Assembly (NCBI RefSeq): GCF_048265165.1
Contig: NZ_JBLXCD010000003.1
Location: 124,001-188,000 of the forward strand
Reading direction: 5' to 3'
DNA: 64,000 nt
From: Oceanospirillum sp048265165
Lineage (GTDB): Bacteria; Pseudomonadota; Gammaproteobacteria; Pseudomonadales; Halomonadaceae
Positions within the stretch are counted from its first letter, which is position 1. Each line of letters starts with the position of its first letter. The position numbers and the translations under genes are program-made. A model generated the notes under the pieces. It saw nothing but the letters and a program-made list of their open reading frames with translations. It was not told the origin of the DNA and made no database searches. This document shows, piece after piece, positions 24,344 to 33,528 of the stretch.

Positions 24344-24874
24344 TTAACGTTTTCCCTTCAGTTGCTCTAGAACACTGAAAGGATTTTCCGGTTTAGTTTC
24401 AGGTTGGGCTTCATCTTCCTCACCTGAAACCAGCATTTCACTTGTAACCGAGCAATCACCTTTATCGTGATATGACGCTATGGGTAACGTCAGAAGAATT
24501 TCATCTTCTATCACAGGTAATAGCTCAAGCTTCTCGTCTTCGACGATCAGCGGTTCATACTGTTTCGGCAAGTTAGCCGCAGCCTCATCAGAAGCAGCGA
24601 TCGCTAACAAAAATTCGCTATCAACCTCAAAAGACATCGCCTGCATGCAGCGCTGACAGGGAACCTGAAAAAGGCCCTTCAGCTGACCACGCACAAAACG
24701 GATTTTCTGAGGGTCAATATCGAACTCAAGACGTACATGGCAATGCCCTTCACTACTGACCAGGGCATCAAGCACGCGATGGCATTTTTCAAGGGAAACA
24801 TCCCCTTCAATAACACCAGCATCACGAGCTAACTTGTACGGCTCGATTGTAATGGGAAGTCGGTCACCAAACAT
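24344..24874 (-). CDS. yceD: YceD/DUF177 23S rRNA accumulation protein
   Basis: A 176-residue YceD homologue starting MFGDRLPITIEPYKLARD, with VPCQRCMQAM (a CxxC pair) in the middle, EDEILLTLPIASYHD and a C-terminal PENPFSVLEQLKGK. The E. coli protein affects 23S rRNA accumulation. The frame is open further upstream, but homology begins at the ATG 24874. A near-consensus promoter places the transcription start only a few bases before this ATG. First gene of the yceD-rpmF-plsX-fab run. Confidence 0.92.
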   Translation of the reverse strand: MFGDRLPITIEPYKLARDAGVIEGDVSLEKCHRVLDALVSSEGHCHVRLEFDIDPQKIRFVRGQLKGLFQVPCQRCMQAMSFEVDSEFLLAIAASDEAAANLPKQYEPLIVEDEKLELLPVIEDEILLTLPIASYHDKGDCSVTSEMLVSGEEDEAQPETKPENPFSVLEQLKGKR

Positions 24875-24883
24875 AAGCGCGCA

Positions 24884-24912
24884 ATAATAGGGATATGACC
24901 CGCAACTGTCAA
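24884..24912 (-). promoter_or_regulatory. Near-consensus sigma70 promoter of yceD
   Basis: TTGACA (24912-24907), exactly 17 bases, then TATTAT (24889-24884). The predicted start of transcription (about 24,879-24,875) falls 1 to 5 bases before the yceD ATG at 24874, so the mRNA would be essentially leaderless. Confidence 0.7.
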
Positions 24913-25073
24913 AGGATTGAAGACAAGAACAGTAAATAATCTCTGAAAAGATCGGATACAATCCTCTTTTCAGGGGGTTATCCATTCCCCACATCTATCA
25001 CCAGTGCCAAACCTGTTGCTTTGGCACTGAAGCTGCAGCTGACAAACATCCACATTCACAGGATATTATTTAC

Positions 25074-25655
25074 ATGCTCCCACTGGTTCTGGCTTCCACA
25101 TCATTTTACCGCAAGCAACTTCTCGAAAAACTTGGCCTGCCTTTTATCCAGACAGCCCCAAACATCGATGAGTCACCCCTCGATCAGGAGAGTGCCAGCA
25201 CACTGGTAGAACGCCTTGCCAGAGAAAAAGCTCTTGCCCTGACAGAGAACCACCCTAACAGCCTGATCATCGGTAGCGACCAAGTCGCTACGTTTGACGG
25301 GCGCATTATCGGCAAACCGCACACCAAAGACAACGCCCAAAAACAACTAAAAGACTTCAGCGGGCAAAAAATTACTTTTTATACCGGTCTGGCCCTGCAC
25401 AATACCGCTACAGGTGAAACCAAAAGCATGGTCGAACCTTTCCATGTTTACTTCCGAAAACTTAATGACCAGCATATCGCCCATTATATTGAAAAGGAAA
25501 ACCCATTGGACTGTGCCGGTAGCTTTAAATCTGAAGGGATGGGAATTGCATTATTTGAAAAGCTGGAAGGCAGAGACCCTAACACCCTGATAGGGTTACC
25601 CCTTATCGCGCTTTGTGACCTTTTACACGCTTTCGGGGTATCACCACTGGACTAG
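25074..25655 (+). CDS. yceF: Maf-like nucleotide pyrophosphatase
   Basis: A 193-residue Maf-family enzyme hydrolysing modified or canonical nucleoside triphosphates. LASTSFYRKQLL at 6-17 is the family signature, with IGSDQVATFDG and the catalytic-site Lys/Glu-rich GKP segment following. Its place beside yceD and rluC, and sequence style, fit the YceF subgroup, which acts on 7-methyl-GTP; YhdE-type dTTP/UTP enzymes are the alternative. Divergent from yceD, with 199 bases between the starts. Confidence 0.9.
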   Translation: MLPLVLASTSFYRKQLLEKLGLPFIQTAPNIDESPLDQESASTLVERLAREKALALTENHPNSLIIGSDQVATFDGRIIGKPHTKDNAQKQLKDFSGQKITFYTGLALHNTATGETKSMVEPFHVYFRKLNDQHIAHYIEKENPLDCAGSFKSEGMGIALFEKLEGRDPNTLIGLPLIALCDLLHAFGVSPLD

Positions 25656-25683
25656 CCCTATACCTTCACATTCGGGAGAATGA

Positions 25684-25701
25684 CGGGCAGCAAACTGCCC
25701 G
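25684..25701. terminator. Hairpin between yceF and sppA
   Basis: CGGGCAG (25684-25690), CAAA loop, CTGCCCG (25695-25701), between convergent genes. No T run on either side, so termination efficiency is uncertain. Confidence 0.45.
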
Positions 25702-25733
25702 CTACTCTCATCAGGCCGCCCGTCCCGGGAGGC

Positions 25734-26759
25734 TCAATAAAGTTGCGGCTCTCTCAGTAAGGCCTTTAACTGCACGCCCATCTCACGACTGATCTGCTTC
25801 CAAGGTGACGGCTCCGGCGTAAAATCAACCAGATGCCGAATACCTACCTGCTCTTCCGCTACCTGACGAACACTTGCCAGACCATCAATCAGCCCAAGAT
25901 CAACTGCCTGCTCCCCACTCCAGACAAGACCAGAAAAAATCTCTGGATTATCTGCCAGGCGATCACCACGACCGTCCTGCACTGCCTTAATAAATTGCTG
26001 ATGGGTCTGGGTTAGCACCGATTGCCAGAAATCTGCCTGCTGGTCACTCATATCTGTAAAGGGATCGAGAAATGCTTTGTTTTCGCCGGAAGTGAAGACA
26101 CGACGCTCAACACCCAGCTTTTCAATCAACCCGCCCAGACCAAAGCCTGCAGACACAACACCAATCGACCCAACCAAACTTGCCCGATTGGCATAAATCT
26201 CATCCGCACCCGCAGCAATATAGTAAGCGCCGGAAGCTCCCATATCCCGTATTACCGCATAAACAGGTGTATCCGGGTGTAAGGACCTTTGCCGGAGAAG
26301 CTCATCATAAACCTCCCCGGAATGAACCGGGCTACCACCGGGGCTATTAATATTCAAAATCAAAGCACGAGTGCCGTTATTGTCAAAAGCAGCACGAATT
26401 CCACGAATCAGGCTGTCCGCATTGGCCTCCTGCTCTTCTCCAATCTGACCCAGTACATTGACAATAGCAACATGATCACCGGATACAGCATCACCGCCTC
26501 CAACTTTATTGGCAGATTGCCAAAAAAGTACAAGAGCAACCACTACCACTATTGCACGAAAAAACCGGAAAAATAGCTTCCAGCGCCGAGCCCGGCGCTG
26601 TTCTTTCAATGTTTCCAGCAACCAGGTTTGCATCATTTCATTTTGCTGCCTCACCGGATCAACAGCTTCAACCGTCTTTTGTGCTTCAATATCAGAGACA
26701 GAGTCGCCAGCCACTCGGCGCACACCCTCTTTCGGTTCATTCCAGTCTGATTCACTCAT
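25734..26759 (-). CDS. sppA: Signal peptide peptidase SppA, S49 family
   Basis: A 341-residue short-form SppA that cuts leftover signal peptides in the inner membrane. A cytoplasmic N-terminal stretch of about 60 residues precedes one membrane segment (62-81). The catalytic dyad is Ser176 in MGASGAYYIAAGAD and Lys228 in SGENKAFLDPF; NINSPGGSPV is the oxyanion-side motif. One S49 domain means it must assemble as a higher oligomer, unlike the two-domain E. coli SppA. Confidence 0.92.
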   Translation of the reverse strand: MSESDWNEPKEGVRRVAGDSVSDIEAQKTVEAVDPVRQQNEMMQTWLLETLKEQRRARRWKLFFRFFRAIVVVVALVLFWQSANKVGGGDAVSGDHVAIVNVLGQIGEEQEANADSLIRGIRAAFDNNGTRALILNINSPGGSPVHSGEVYDELLRQRSLHPDTPVYAVIRDMGASGAYYIAAGADEIYANRASLVGSIGVVSAGFGLGGLIEKLGVERRVFTSGENKAFLDPFTDMSDQQADFWQSVLTQTHQQFIKAVQDGRGDRLADNPEIFSGLVWSGEQAVDLGLIDGLASVRQVAEEQVGIRHLVDFTPEPSPWKQISREMGVQLKALLREPQLY

Positions 26760-26880
26760 TACAATTCCTTAAATCCAGCATTACCTGGCCATATATGACT
26801 GGCCTGACCATGCATCACTTATCCAGATATACAGCAGTCATTGACCGTTTAGCAATCGGCCAACACTTAGACCCCAGTTC

Positions 26881-27534
26881 TTAATCACTCAGTAGCCAGT
26901 CCACCAGCTGTTTAAAACGATCCGCAACAAAGACCGGCTGATAGGCCTGTAGCCGATCAGGGTGGTGCGCGCCGTAAGTAACGGCCAAGCGATCCATACC
27001 GGCATTTTTTGCCATTCCAAGATCATACTCTGTATCACCAACCATAACGGCTTGACGAACATCAAACCCTGTCACATCAAGTAACTCACGCAGCATCAGA
27101 GGATCAGGCTTAGAAAGCGTTTCATCGGCACAACGGGTATGTGTAAACAGAGCTCCAAGCCCAACCTCCGGCATCACACTGTCCAATCCACGACGACTCT
27201 TACCTGTTGCAACCGCCAACACACAGCCAGCCTTTTTCAGGCGCTGCAGTCCATCCTGAACGCCATCGAACAAAGGCATATCTAAATTTGACCGTTCAAG
27301 AAATTGATGCGTATAACCATTTCGAATCGCCTCAACACCATTATCATCAATCCCCTGACAAAGATGACGAATAGCTTCCGGCAGTGCCAATCCTATAATA
27401 TTACGCACCGCTTCATCCGTCAGCGCTGGCTCCCAGCCATAATCCTTCGCAGCAGCTTGCATACTGGTAATAATACGCGCCTCGGAGTCCACCAGAGTGC
27501 CGTCCCAATCAAAAATAACAAATGGATATTTCAC
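26881..27534 (-). CDS. HAD-family phosphatase, phosphoglycolate phosphatase-like
   Basis: A 217-residue HAD subfamily IA hydrolase. Motif I FDWDGTLVDS (Asp9 nucleophile, Asp11), motif II VATGKSRRG, motif III lysine in SKPDPLML and motif IV VMVGDTEYDLGMAKNAG. The helical cap lies at about 15-85. Annotated in relatives as phosphoglycolate phosphatase-like, but the substrate is not shown by sequence. Lies between rluC and sppA, as recalled for Pseudomonas. Confidence 0.9.
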   Translation of the reverse strand: MKYPFVIFDWDGTLVDSEARIITSMQAAAKDYGWEPALTDEAVRNIIGLALPEAIRHLCQGIDDNGVEAIRNGYTHQFLERSNLDMPLFDGVQDGLQRLKKAGCVLAVATGKSRRGLDSVMPEVGLGALFTHTRCADETLSKPDPLMLRELLDVTGFDVRQAVMVGDTEYDLGMAKNAGMDRLAVTYGAHHPDRLQAYQPVFVADRFKQLVDWLLSD

Positions 27535-27601
27535 AACTTATCCCAAAACAATGTTTGAACAACCTATTACCACCAAGCGGCAGCACAGACTCAATAAACA
27601 A

Positions 27602-28564
27602 CTAACCCGCTGACAGACGCTCAAGGATCAGACGGAGACTATCTTCATAAGGCGCCCTGATATCGACAAAAGTTCCTGACTTAGGATCGGGAAAACCAAG
27701 AGATGCCGCATGCAAAAACAAGCGTTTAAAACCCAGGCCTTTAAAGTGCTGATGCACCTTATCATCGCCATATTTCACATCCCCTACAAGACTGTGGCCA
27801 ACAGACTGCGCGTGCACGCGAATCTGATGGGTTCGACCGGTTACCGGCTCCGCTTCAAGCAAGGTACAGAGTACGCCATTTGCATCGAGGCGTTTAAGAA
27901 TCTGAAACCGGGTGACGGATGGCTTTCCTTCTTTCGGATCGACTTTGACCACTCGCTCACGCCCGCCCACATCATGTTTCTTTAGGGGTTTATCCACCTC
28001 AGTCACAGACTCAGGCCAGTACCCCACAGCAAGTGCATGATATTTTTTCCGAAACGCCTTAGCCTTTAGTTGCTCCTGCAGGTAATTCAGAGCCTTACGG
28101 TTTTTCGCAACCAGTAAGCAACCGGAAGTATCTTTATCCAATCGGTGCACCAGCTCCAAATAGCTACCTTCCGGGCGAATCTGACGCAAGTTTTCAATCA
28201 GCCCGGCCTGAATCCCAGAGCCAGCATGAACCGATAATCCTTGCGGCTTATTGATCACCAGCCAATCATCGCACTCCTGCAACACCGCAGCTTCTAAAGC
28301 CAAAGCAAACTCTTTACTGACAGGTATATCGTCCGCTTTTTCTGCAACCCGAACCGGCGGAACGCGAACAATATCTCCCGCCTGTAAACGGTATACCGCC
28401 TTGACTCTTTTTTTGTTCACCCGAACCTCCCCTTTTCGGATAATCCGATAGACAAGATTTTTTGGCACACCTTTAAGAAAGGTAATCAGGAAGTTATCAA
28501 CCCGTTGCCCTTCATTATGGCTATCAATGGTGACAAAACGAACAGAGTGAACAGCTTCAGCCAC
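27602..28564 (-). CDS. rluC: 23S rRNA pseudouridine synthase RluC
   Basis: A 320-residue RluA-family synthase. N-terminal S4 RNA-binding domain (about 20-80, RVDNFLITFL to VNKKRVK), then the catalytic domain with HRLDKDTSG (Asp143) and RTHQIRVHAQ. In E. coli RluC modifies U955, U2504 and U2580 of 23S rRNA. Divergent from rne, with the same gene pair adjacent in E. coli and Pseudomonas. Confidence 0.95.
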   Translation of the reverse strand: MAEAVHSVRFVTIDSHNEGQRVDNFLITFLKGVPKNLVYRIIRKGEVRVNKKRVKAVYRLQAGDIVRVPPVRVAEKADDIPVSKEFALALEAAVLQECDDWLVINKPQGLSVHAGSGIQAGLIENLRQIRPEGSYLELVHRLDKDTSGCLLVAKNRKALNYLQEQLKAKAFRKKYHALAVGYWPESVTEVDKPLKKHDVGGRERVVKVDPKEGKPSVTRFQILKRLDANGVLCTLLEAEPVTGRTHQIRVHAQSVGHSLVGDVKYGDDKVHQHFKGLGFKRLFLHAASLGFPDPKSGTFVDIRAPYEDSLRLILERLSAG

Positions 28565-29251
28565 ATGGCCTCCCGGGGCAGTTCTTCAAGTAAATCAAAT
28601 TGATGGTTTGCGTGATAGCTGCTATATTACAGACCGCCTGAAAAAAGACTAAAAAAACTGACATCTATTGTCGCCTGCACACTTGGCTGATGGGGTATAA
28701 ACTCCCCCGCCAGGAAAAACAGCCCGGCATTTCAGGCAAATATCACCGCTAGCATGTTGAAAACACCTGTAGTTTTACCGGTGGTCATCAACCAGCGAGA
28801 TGGTAACAGATTACACATTGAATGTGAGCTGAATGAACAGCTTGCAATTTCCGTTAACAGCACACCCTCACAACCTGAATAGTGCGAACGGATCAACTTA
28901 TGTTTCGTGTCCGGTGAGACTTGCGGAACGACTGGTTTGTTTAGTGTTGGCCGATTGCCAACCCCGGTATCATCATTTGTCGTCATCCAGTCCTGTACCT
29001 TGCCACCAGTATGTTTTTCACCTTTTGCTGCATTCCGGCAGCGGCGCATGTTATCCAACGTGAAACATGCTGCCCTAAGGGATAGTAGTCAGAGTTCGGC
29101 TCTATGATCGGGAACTGCCAGTCAGCAGATCAGATACGTATGACAGCCGCCGCTGAAGAGCATTAAGCACGCATAAAAATTTTGATTCTGAGCCTTAAAA
29201 GGTTGGTCAGTATACTGACATTTGGGTGTCCCAAGGACCCAAAAGACTTCG
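28565..29251. other. Long gap, rluC/rne divergent region and rne leader
   Basis: This 687-bp gap lacks a credible gene; the short ORFs in it (for example 28732-29058) have no family features and lie in several overlapping frames. It probably holds both promoters and a long rne 5' untranslated region. A TATAAA element at about 28,696 followed by a stem (TTGGC / GCCA, about 28,685-28,713) may mark the rne promoter region. A perfect palindrome and a hairpin near the rne start are annotated separately. Confidence 0.6.
29206..29243 (+). promoter_or_regulatory. Palindrome and hairpin just upstream of rne start
   Basis: GTCAGTATACTGAC (29206-29219) is a perfect 14-bp palindrome. Directly after it TTTGGGT (29221-29227) can pair with ACCCAAA (29237-29243), with the AAGGA Shine-Dalgarno-like bases (29233-29237) in the loop and stem. 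This could limit ribosome access to the rne ATG at 29252. Confidence 0.5.
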
Positions 29252-32200
29252 ATGAAAAGAATGCTAATCAACGCAACCCAACCTGAAGAGTTGCGTGTTG
29301 CCCTTGTAGATGGCCAGAGACTTTACGATCTGGATATCGAATCAGGATCCCGTGAGCAGAAAAAAGCGAATATCTACCGCGGACGTATCACACGTATTGA
29401 GCCCAGCCTTGAGGCTGCCTTTGTTGATTTTGGTGCAGAGCGCCACGGCTTTCTGCCGTTAAAAGAGATCTCAAAAGAGTACTTCAGCAAGAAACCGTCT
29501 GAAATTCAGGGCCGCATCAACATCAAAGATGTTGTTAAAGAAGGCACCGAGGTTATCGTTCAGGTTGATAAAGAAGAACGTGGTAACAAGGGCGCAGCCC
29601 TGACGACCTTCGTTAGCCTTGCCGGACGCTATCTGGTACTGATGCCAAACAATGCCCGGGCTGGCGGTATCTCCCGACGTATTGAAGGTGATGATCGCAC
29701 GCAACTGCGTGAGGCGATGAGCCAGCTGAAAACACCTTCTGATATGGGGGTTATCGTCCGCACTGCAGGCGTTGGCCGTAGTGCAGAAGAGCTGCAGGTT
29801 GACCTGGATTATCTTCTGCAACTTTGGGATGCCATTAAAAGTGCCGCCCTTGAGCGCCCGGCTCCCTTCCTGGTTTACCAGGAAAGCAACGTCATCATCC
29901 GTGCTATGCGTGACTACCTGCGCCAAGATGTTGGTGAAGTTCTTATCGATAGCCCTGAAGTTTTTCAGGAGGCGATGAACTTTATCCAGCAAGTGATGCC
30001 AAGCTTTAGCAACAAGATCAAGCAGTACGAAGACCCTGTACCTCTGTTCAGCCGCTTCCAGATCGAAAGCCAGATTGAAACGGCGTTCCAACGCGAAGTA
30101 AAGCTGCCGTCCGGGGGCTCCATCGTCATCGATCACACAGAGGCACTGGTATCGATCGATATCAACTCGGCCCGGGCAACTCGCGGCAGTGATATTGAAG
30201 AAACTGCACTGAATACCAATCTGGAAGCCGCAGATGAGATCGCCCGCCAGCTTCGCCTGCGCGATATTGGTGGCCTGATCGTTATTGACTTTATTGACAT
30301 GACGCCGGTTAAAAATCAGCGTGAAGTAGAAAACCGTATGCGCGACGCCCTCAAGGTAGATCGCGCTCGTGTTCAAGTAGGTCGTATCTCTCGCTTTGGT
30401 CTGATGGAAATGTCCCGTCAGCGTTTACGCCCTTCTCTGGGTGAAACCAGTGGTGTGGTATGTCCTCGCTGTGACGGTCAAGGCACAATCCGTGATGTAC
30501 AGTCACTGGCTCTGTCTATCATGCGCCTGATTGAAGAAGAGGCCATGAAGGATCGTACTGCGCAAATCCGGGCTATCCTCCCGGTCAGCGTTGCTACCTT
30601 CCTGCTGAACGAAAAACGTAAAACCCTTAACGATATCGAAACCCGTCAGGGTGTTGCGTTAATGATCGTACCCAACCCTCACATGGAAACACCTCATTAT
30701 GAAGTGTCACGCCTGCGGGATGATCAATTAGAAGGCAACGGTGAAGAGTCCAGCTTTGAAATAAATCTGGAGTCGACCGATAAAGAAGAAGAAACGGCAG
30801 CACCTAAACAGCCAGAACGCGCTCAGGCCGCTGTACGTAGCGTTGTAGCGACAACGCCTCCGCCAGCACCACAGGTTAAAAGTGCTCCGGCTGAAGAAAG
30901 CTTTTTCAACAAACTGGTAAAAGGCATCAGCAAACTGTTTGCTGGCGATGACACCAAGAAATCAGCGCCTGAGAAAAAGCCTTCTCAGGAAGAGAATGAG
31001 AAAGATCATCGCGGCGGTCAGGAAAAATCAAACCGTAACCGTCGCCGCAGCGAACGCAAGCCACGTCGAGATAACCGCCGTGACAGCAGTCGTAACCGTG
31101 ATGACCGTAATACCCGTGATGAGCAAACGGAAGATAAATCAGAACGTAAATCAGATAGCCGCAAGTCTGATAAGCGTAATGATCGTTCAGACCGGAATAA
31201 CGAGCGCAGCAATGACCGAAAACGTCAGAGCCGCGATAATCGTGATCAGAAAGCGAAAGAAACTACGGAAGTACCGACAGAAGACAATCAGGAGCAAAAA
31301 GCAAAAGCCGAAGCTCGTGAAAATAACCGTCCGAAAAACAAACGTACCCGTAACAACCCTCGCCGTCGTCGCCGTAACCGCAACAGCGAAGGTAGCGAGC
31401 AAAATGAAGTACAAAACCAAAGTGCTGTTGCAGGCAATGAGCCAGCGGAGAAAACACCTGTTAAAGAAGAAACCAAGCCTGTAGCTAAAAAGGCAGAGAC
31501 AGCCCCTGCTAAAACAGAGTCTTTACAGGGCAAAACAGAAGAAGCACCTGCAAAGGATGCCGCTAAAGAGATCTGGGCTAAAGCAGAAGCAACAATCGCT
31601 TCCCAAGTTGAAGAGCCTTCTGTTCAGTCTGACACTGAAAATGCAGTCAAAGCCGCTAAAGCAACCGCAGCACCTGCCGGCGGCACTCAGAGTGCATCGA
31701 CTGAAGCTCTACAAACAGCTTCTGCAGACAGTGTAAAAGAAGGGGTAGCAGAGGCTGAAACAAGCACGGATGTATCTCAGGAAGCAGCGACAACGGAAGT
31801 ACCTAGTGTTCAGTCAAACTCTGACGAGAAGCCGGCTGATGTTGAAGTAAAGCCTGATAACGTTATGCAGCAGGAAGCGGCCGCCAGCAAAGAAGTAGCT
31901 GTCGAGGCTGTACAAGCGGAGACCAAGCCTGAAGAGGTGCAGGAAGAAGCGCCGGTTGAGCAACCCGCTGAACCTGTAGTGGAAGAGGTTGAGAAGCAAG
32001 AAGCAGTTTCAGCTACCGAGGAAGCTAGTGCAGCGCCAAGCAAATCCGCAGAAGCAATAACTGCTGAAGCACAGCCTGCACTGGAAACTGAAGCAGCTCA
32101 GACAGCTGAGTCACCGACTGCAGATTCAACGCCTAAGAAACGGGTTAGTCGTAAGGTTCGTGCCAAAGTCGCCAAAGAGACAGGTGATATTGATCTGAAA

Positions 32201-32332
32201 ATTCCGACACTTAAGCCTAATGATGAGGCTATTACACTGCCAACTGAAAAGAAAGAAAGCGTCAAAAAAACGCGGGAGCGTAAACCACGCTCTGGCCGTG
32301 TTTCTAATGACCCTCGTCTGACCCGCGAATAA
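29252..32332 (+). CDS. rne: Ribonuclease E
   Basis: A 1026-residue RNase E, the endonuclease that starts mRNA decay and processes rRNA and tRNA. The start MKRMLINATQPEELRVALVD is the family start. The catalytic half holds an S1 domain (about 40-120), the DNase I-like centre with SIDINSARATRGSDIE and VIDFIDM (the two catalytic Asp), and the CPRCDGQG zinc link near residue 405. The C-terminal half, from about 510, is disordered: first an Arg-rich, Asp/Asn/Ser-rich RNA-binding part, then a Glu/Ala/Val-rich part, then a basic end (SRKVRAKVAKETGDIDL). This is where degradosome partners dock in other species; only the overall layout is comparable. Confidence 0.96.
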   Translation: MKRMLINATQPEELRVALVDGQRLYDLDIESGSREQKKANIYRGRITRIEPSLEAAFVDFGAERHGFLPLKEISKEYFSKKPSEIQGRINIKDVVKEGTEVIVQVDKEERGNKGAALTTFVSLAGRYLVLMPNNARAGGISRRIEGDDRTQLREAMSQLKTPSDMGVIVRTAGVGRSAEELQVDLDYLLQLWDAIKSAALERPAPFLVYQESNVIIRAMRDYLRQDVGEVLIDSPEVFQEAMNFIQQVMPSFSNKIKQYEDPVPLFSRFQIESQIETAFQREVKLPSGGSIVIDHTEALVSIDINSARATRGSDIEETALNTNLEAADEIARQLRLRDIGGLIVIDFIDMTPVKNQREVENRMRDALKVDRARVQVGRISRFGLMEMSRQRLRPSLGETSGVVCPRCDGQGTIRDVQSLALSIMRLIEEEAMKDRTAQIRAILPVSVATFLLNEKRKTLNDIETRQGVALMIVPNPHMETPHYEVSRLRDDQLEGNGEESSFEINLESTDKEEETAAPKQPERAQAAVRSVVATTPPPAPQVKSAPAEESFFNKLVKGISKLFAGDDTKKSAPEKKPSQEENEKDHRGGQEKSNRNRRRSERKPRRDNRRDSSRNRDDRNTRDEQTEDKSERKSDSRKSDKRNDRSDRNNERSNDRKRQSRDNRDQKAKETTEVPTEDNQEQKAKAEARENNRPKNKRTRNNPRRRRRNRNSEGSEQNEVQNQSAVAGNEPAEKTPVKEETKPVAKKAETAPAKTESLQGKTEEAPAKDAAKEIWAKAEATIASQVEEPSVQSDTENAVKAAKATAAPAGGTQSASTEALQTASADSVKEGVAEAETSTDVSQEAATTEVPSVQSNSDEKPADVEVKPDNVMQQEAAASKEVAVEAVQAETKPEEVQEEAPVEQPAEPVVEEVEKQEAVSATEEASAAPSKSAEAITAEAQPALETEAAQTAESPTADSTPKKRVSRKVRAKVAKETGDIDLKIPTLKPNDEAITLPTEKKESVKKTRERKPRSGRVSNDPRLTRE

Positions 32333-32351
32333 CAGCGTTTATTCCGCAAAC

Positions 32352-32381
32352 AAAAAACCCAGTCAATGACTGGGTTTTTTT
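32352..32381. terminator. Bidirectional terminator, rne and murB
   Basis: Arms AAAAAACCCAGTC and GACTGGGTTTTTT are perfectly complementary around AAT. T runs occur in both directions, ending rne on the plus strand and murB on the minus strand. Confidence 0.92.
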
Positions 32382-32431
32382 ATACCTGAACATAACCTGT
32401 ACCTAAAAATAAAAAACAGCACCTGTTCAGA

Positions 32432-33502
32432 TCAAAGAATCAATTGAGGCTCCCTCTCCAACTCAACCTTAAACCTGAGCTTTACCTCAGAAACAATGTC
32501 ATCAGCCAGAGCCAAAAGCCCTTCGGCGCTGCCCCCACCATAATGAACCAGTACAAGTGCCTGCTTAGGATATACCCCTACAGAGTCACGCCGGATTCCC
32601 TTAAAACCACACTGCTCAATAAGCCAACCTGCCGCTAATTTATTTTGTCCTTCACCAGCAGGGTATACAGGCATCCCCGGATACTGCTCTTTAAGGCTTT
32701 GAGCTAACTCAACAGACACAACAGGGTTTTTGAAAAAACTACCTGCATTACCCACCTCAGCAGGATCAGGGAGCTTACTCTGACGAATCCTGCAAACAGC
32801 TTTGGCTATCCTCAATGGCGTCGCCTCTTTGCCTTCAAGTTCTGCGGCCAGATCACCATAACCCAACTTTGGCTCTGCTTTAGTCTGCAGGCGCAGCAGA
32901 AGGCTGGTAATAATAACCTGGCCGGTGCACCCTTGCTGATACTCAGCAGACTTAAAGATACTGTCACGGTAGCCAAAGGAACACGCCTCACGACTTAAGG
33001 TAACCGGCTTGCCATCGCGAACACGAATAGCCGAAACCGACACCAGTACATCTGCCAGCTCTGAGCCATAGGCACCGATATTCTGAACGGGCGCAGCTCC
33101 TGTACGACCTGGAATCAACGCTAGATTTTCTAGTCCGTATAACCCCTTCCCGGCAACTTCCATAACAAGATCATGCCAGACAACCCCTGCGCCCACAGTC
33201 AGTAACACACTGCCGTCTGCCTGAGGGTCGTAATGGCGCTGCTGATTACTCATCTGCACTACTAGACCAGGAATGTCCGCAGCAAGAATAAGATTACTAC
33301 CGCTACCTAACGGAAAAACCGGCAAGTCACGCTTTCGAGCCCAGTCCAAAGCCTGTTGGCACGCTTTTGCAGACTCAGGTCGGCAGAAGTAATCGGCATA
33401 AACAAGAAAGCCTAGGGTATTCAACTCACTAAGGTCTTTATGGTTTTCAGGTTCAGGTACAAACAGGAATTCTGATGGAGACACTAAATTGCTCACTAAC
33501 AA
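32432..33502 (-). CDS. murB: UDP-N-acetylenolpyruvoylglucosamine reductase
   Basis: A 356-residue type I MurB, the FAD enzyme that reduces UDP-GlcNAc-enolpyruvate to UDP-MurNAc. FAD part PLGSGSNLIL, LIPGRTGAAPVQNIGAYG, then FGYRDSIFK and the catalytic Ser in GNAGSFFKNP, ending with a C-terminal Glu-containing LEREPQLIL. The start is uncertain: TTG at 33502 gives the stated length, while GTG at 33496 or 33484 (the last with GTGAG upstream) would shorten it by 2 or 6 residues. Conserved sequence starts around residue 20. Follows the phosphatase gene closely. Confidence 0.93.
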   Translation of the reverse strand: MLVSNLVSPSEFLFVPEPENHKDLSELNTLGFLVYADYFCRPESAKACQQALDWARKRDLPVFPLGSGSNLILAADIPGLVVQMSNQQRHYDPQADGSVLLTVGAGVVWHDLVMEVAGKGLYGLENLALIPGRTGAAPVQNIGAYGSELADVLVSVSAIRVRDGKPVTLSREACSFGYRDSIFKSAEYQQGCTGQVIITSLLLRLQTKAEPKLGYGDLAAELEGKEATPLRIAKAVCRIRQSKLPDPAEVGNAGSFFKNPVVSVELAQSLKEQYPGMPVYPAGEGQNKLAAGWLIEQCGFKGIRRDSVGVYPKQALVLVHYGGGSAEGLLALADDIVSEVKLRFKVELEREPQLIL

Positions 33503-33528
33503 TTAGGATGGGTTTGGCTCGGAAGGAG

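Noticed and set aside
28732..29107. Several short ORFs in the rluC-rne gap
   Set aside because: They overlap each other on both strands and have no ribosome sites or family marks; the region is better explained as rne leader.
31018..31533. Large antisense ORFs rich in Arg, Leu and Ser opposite rne
   Set aside because: They are reading-frame shadows of the biased Arg/Asp/Lys-rich tail of RNase E.
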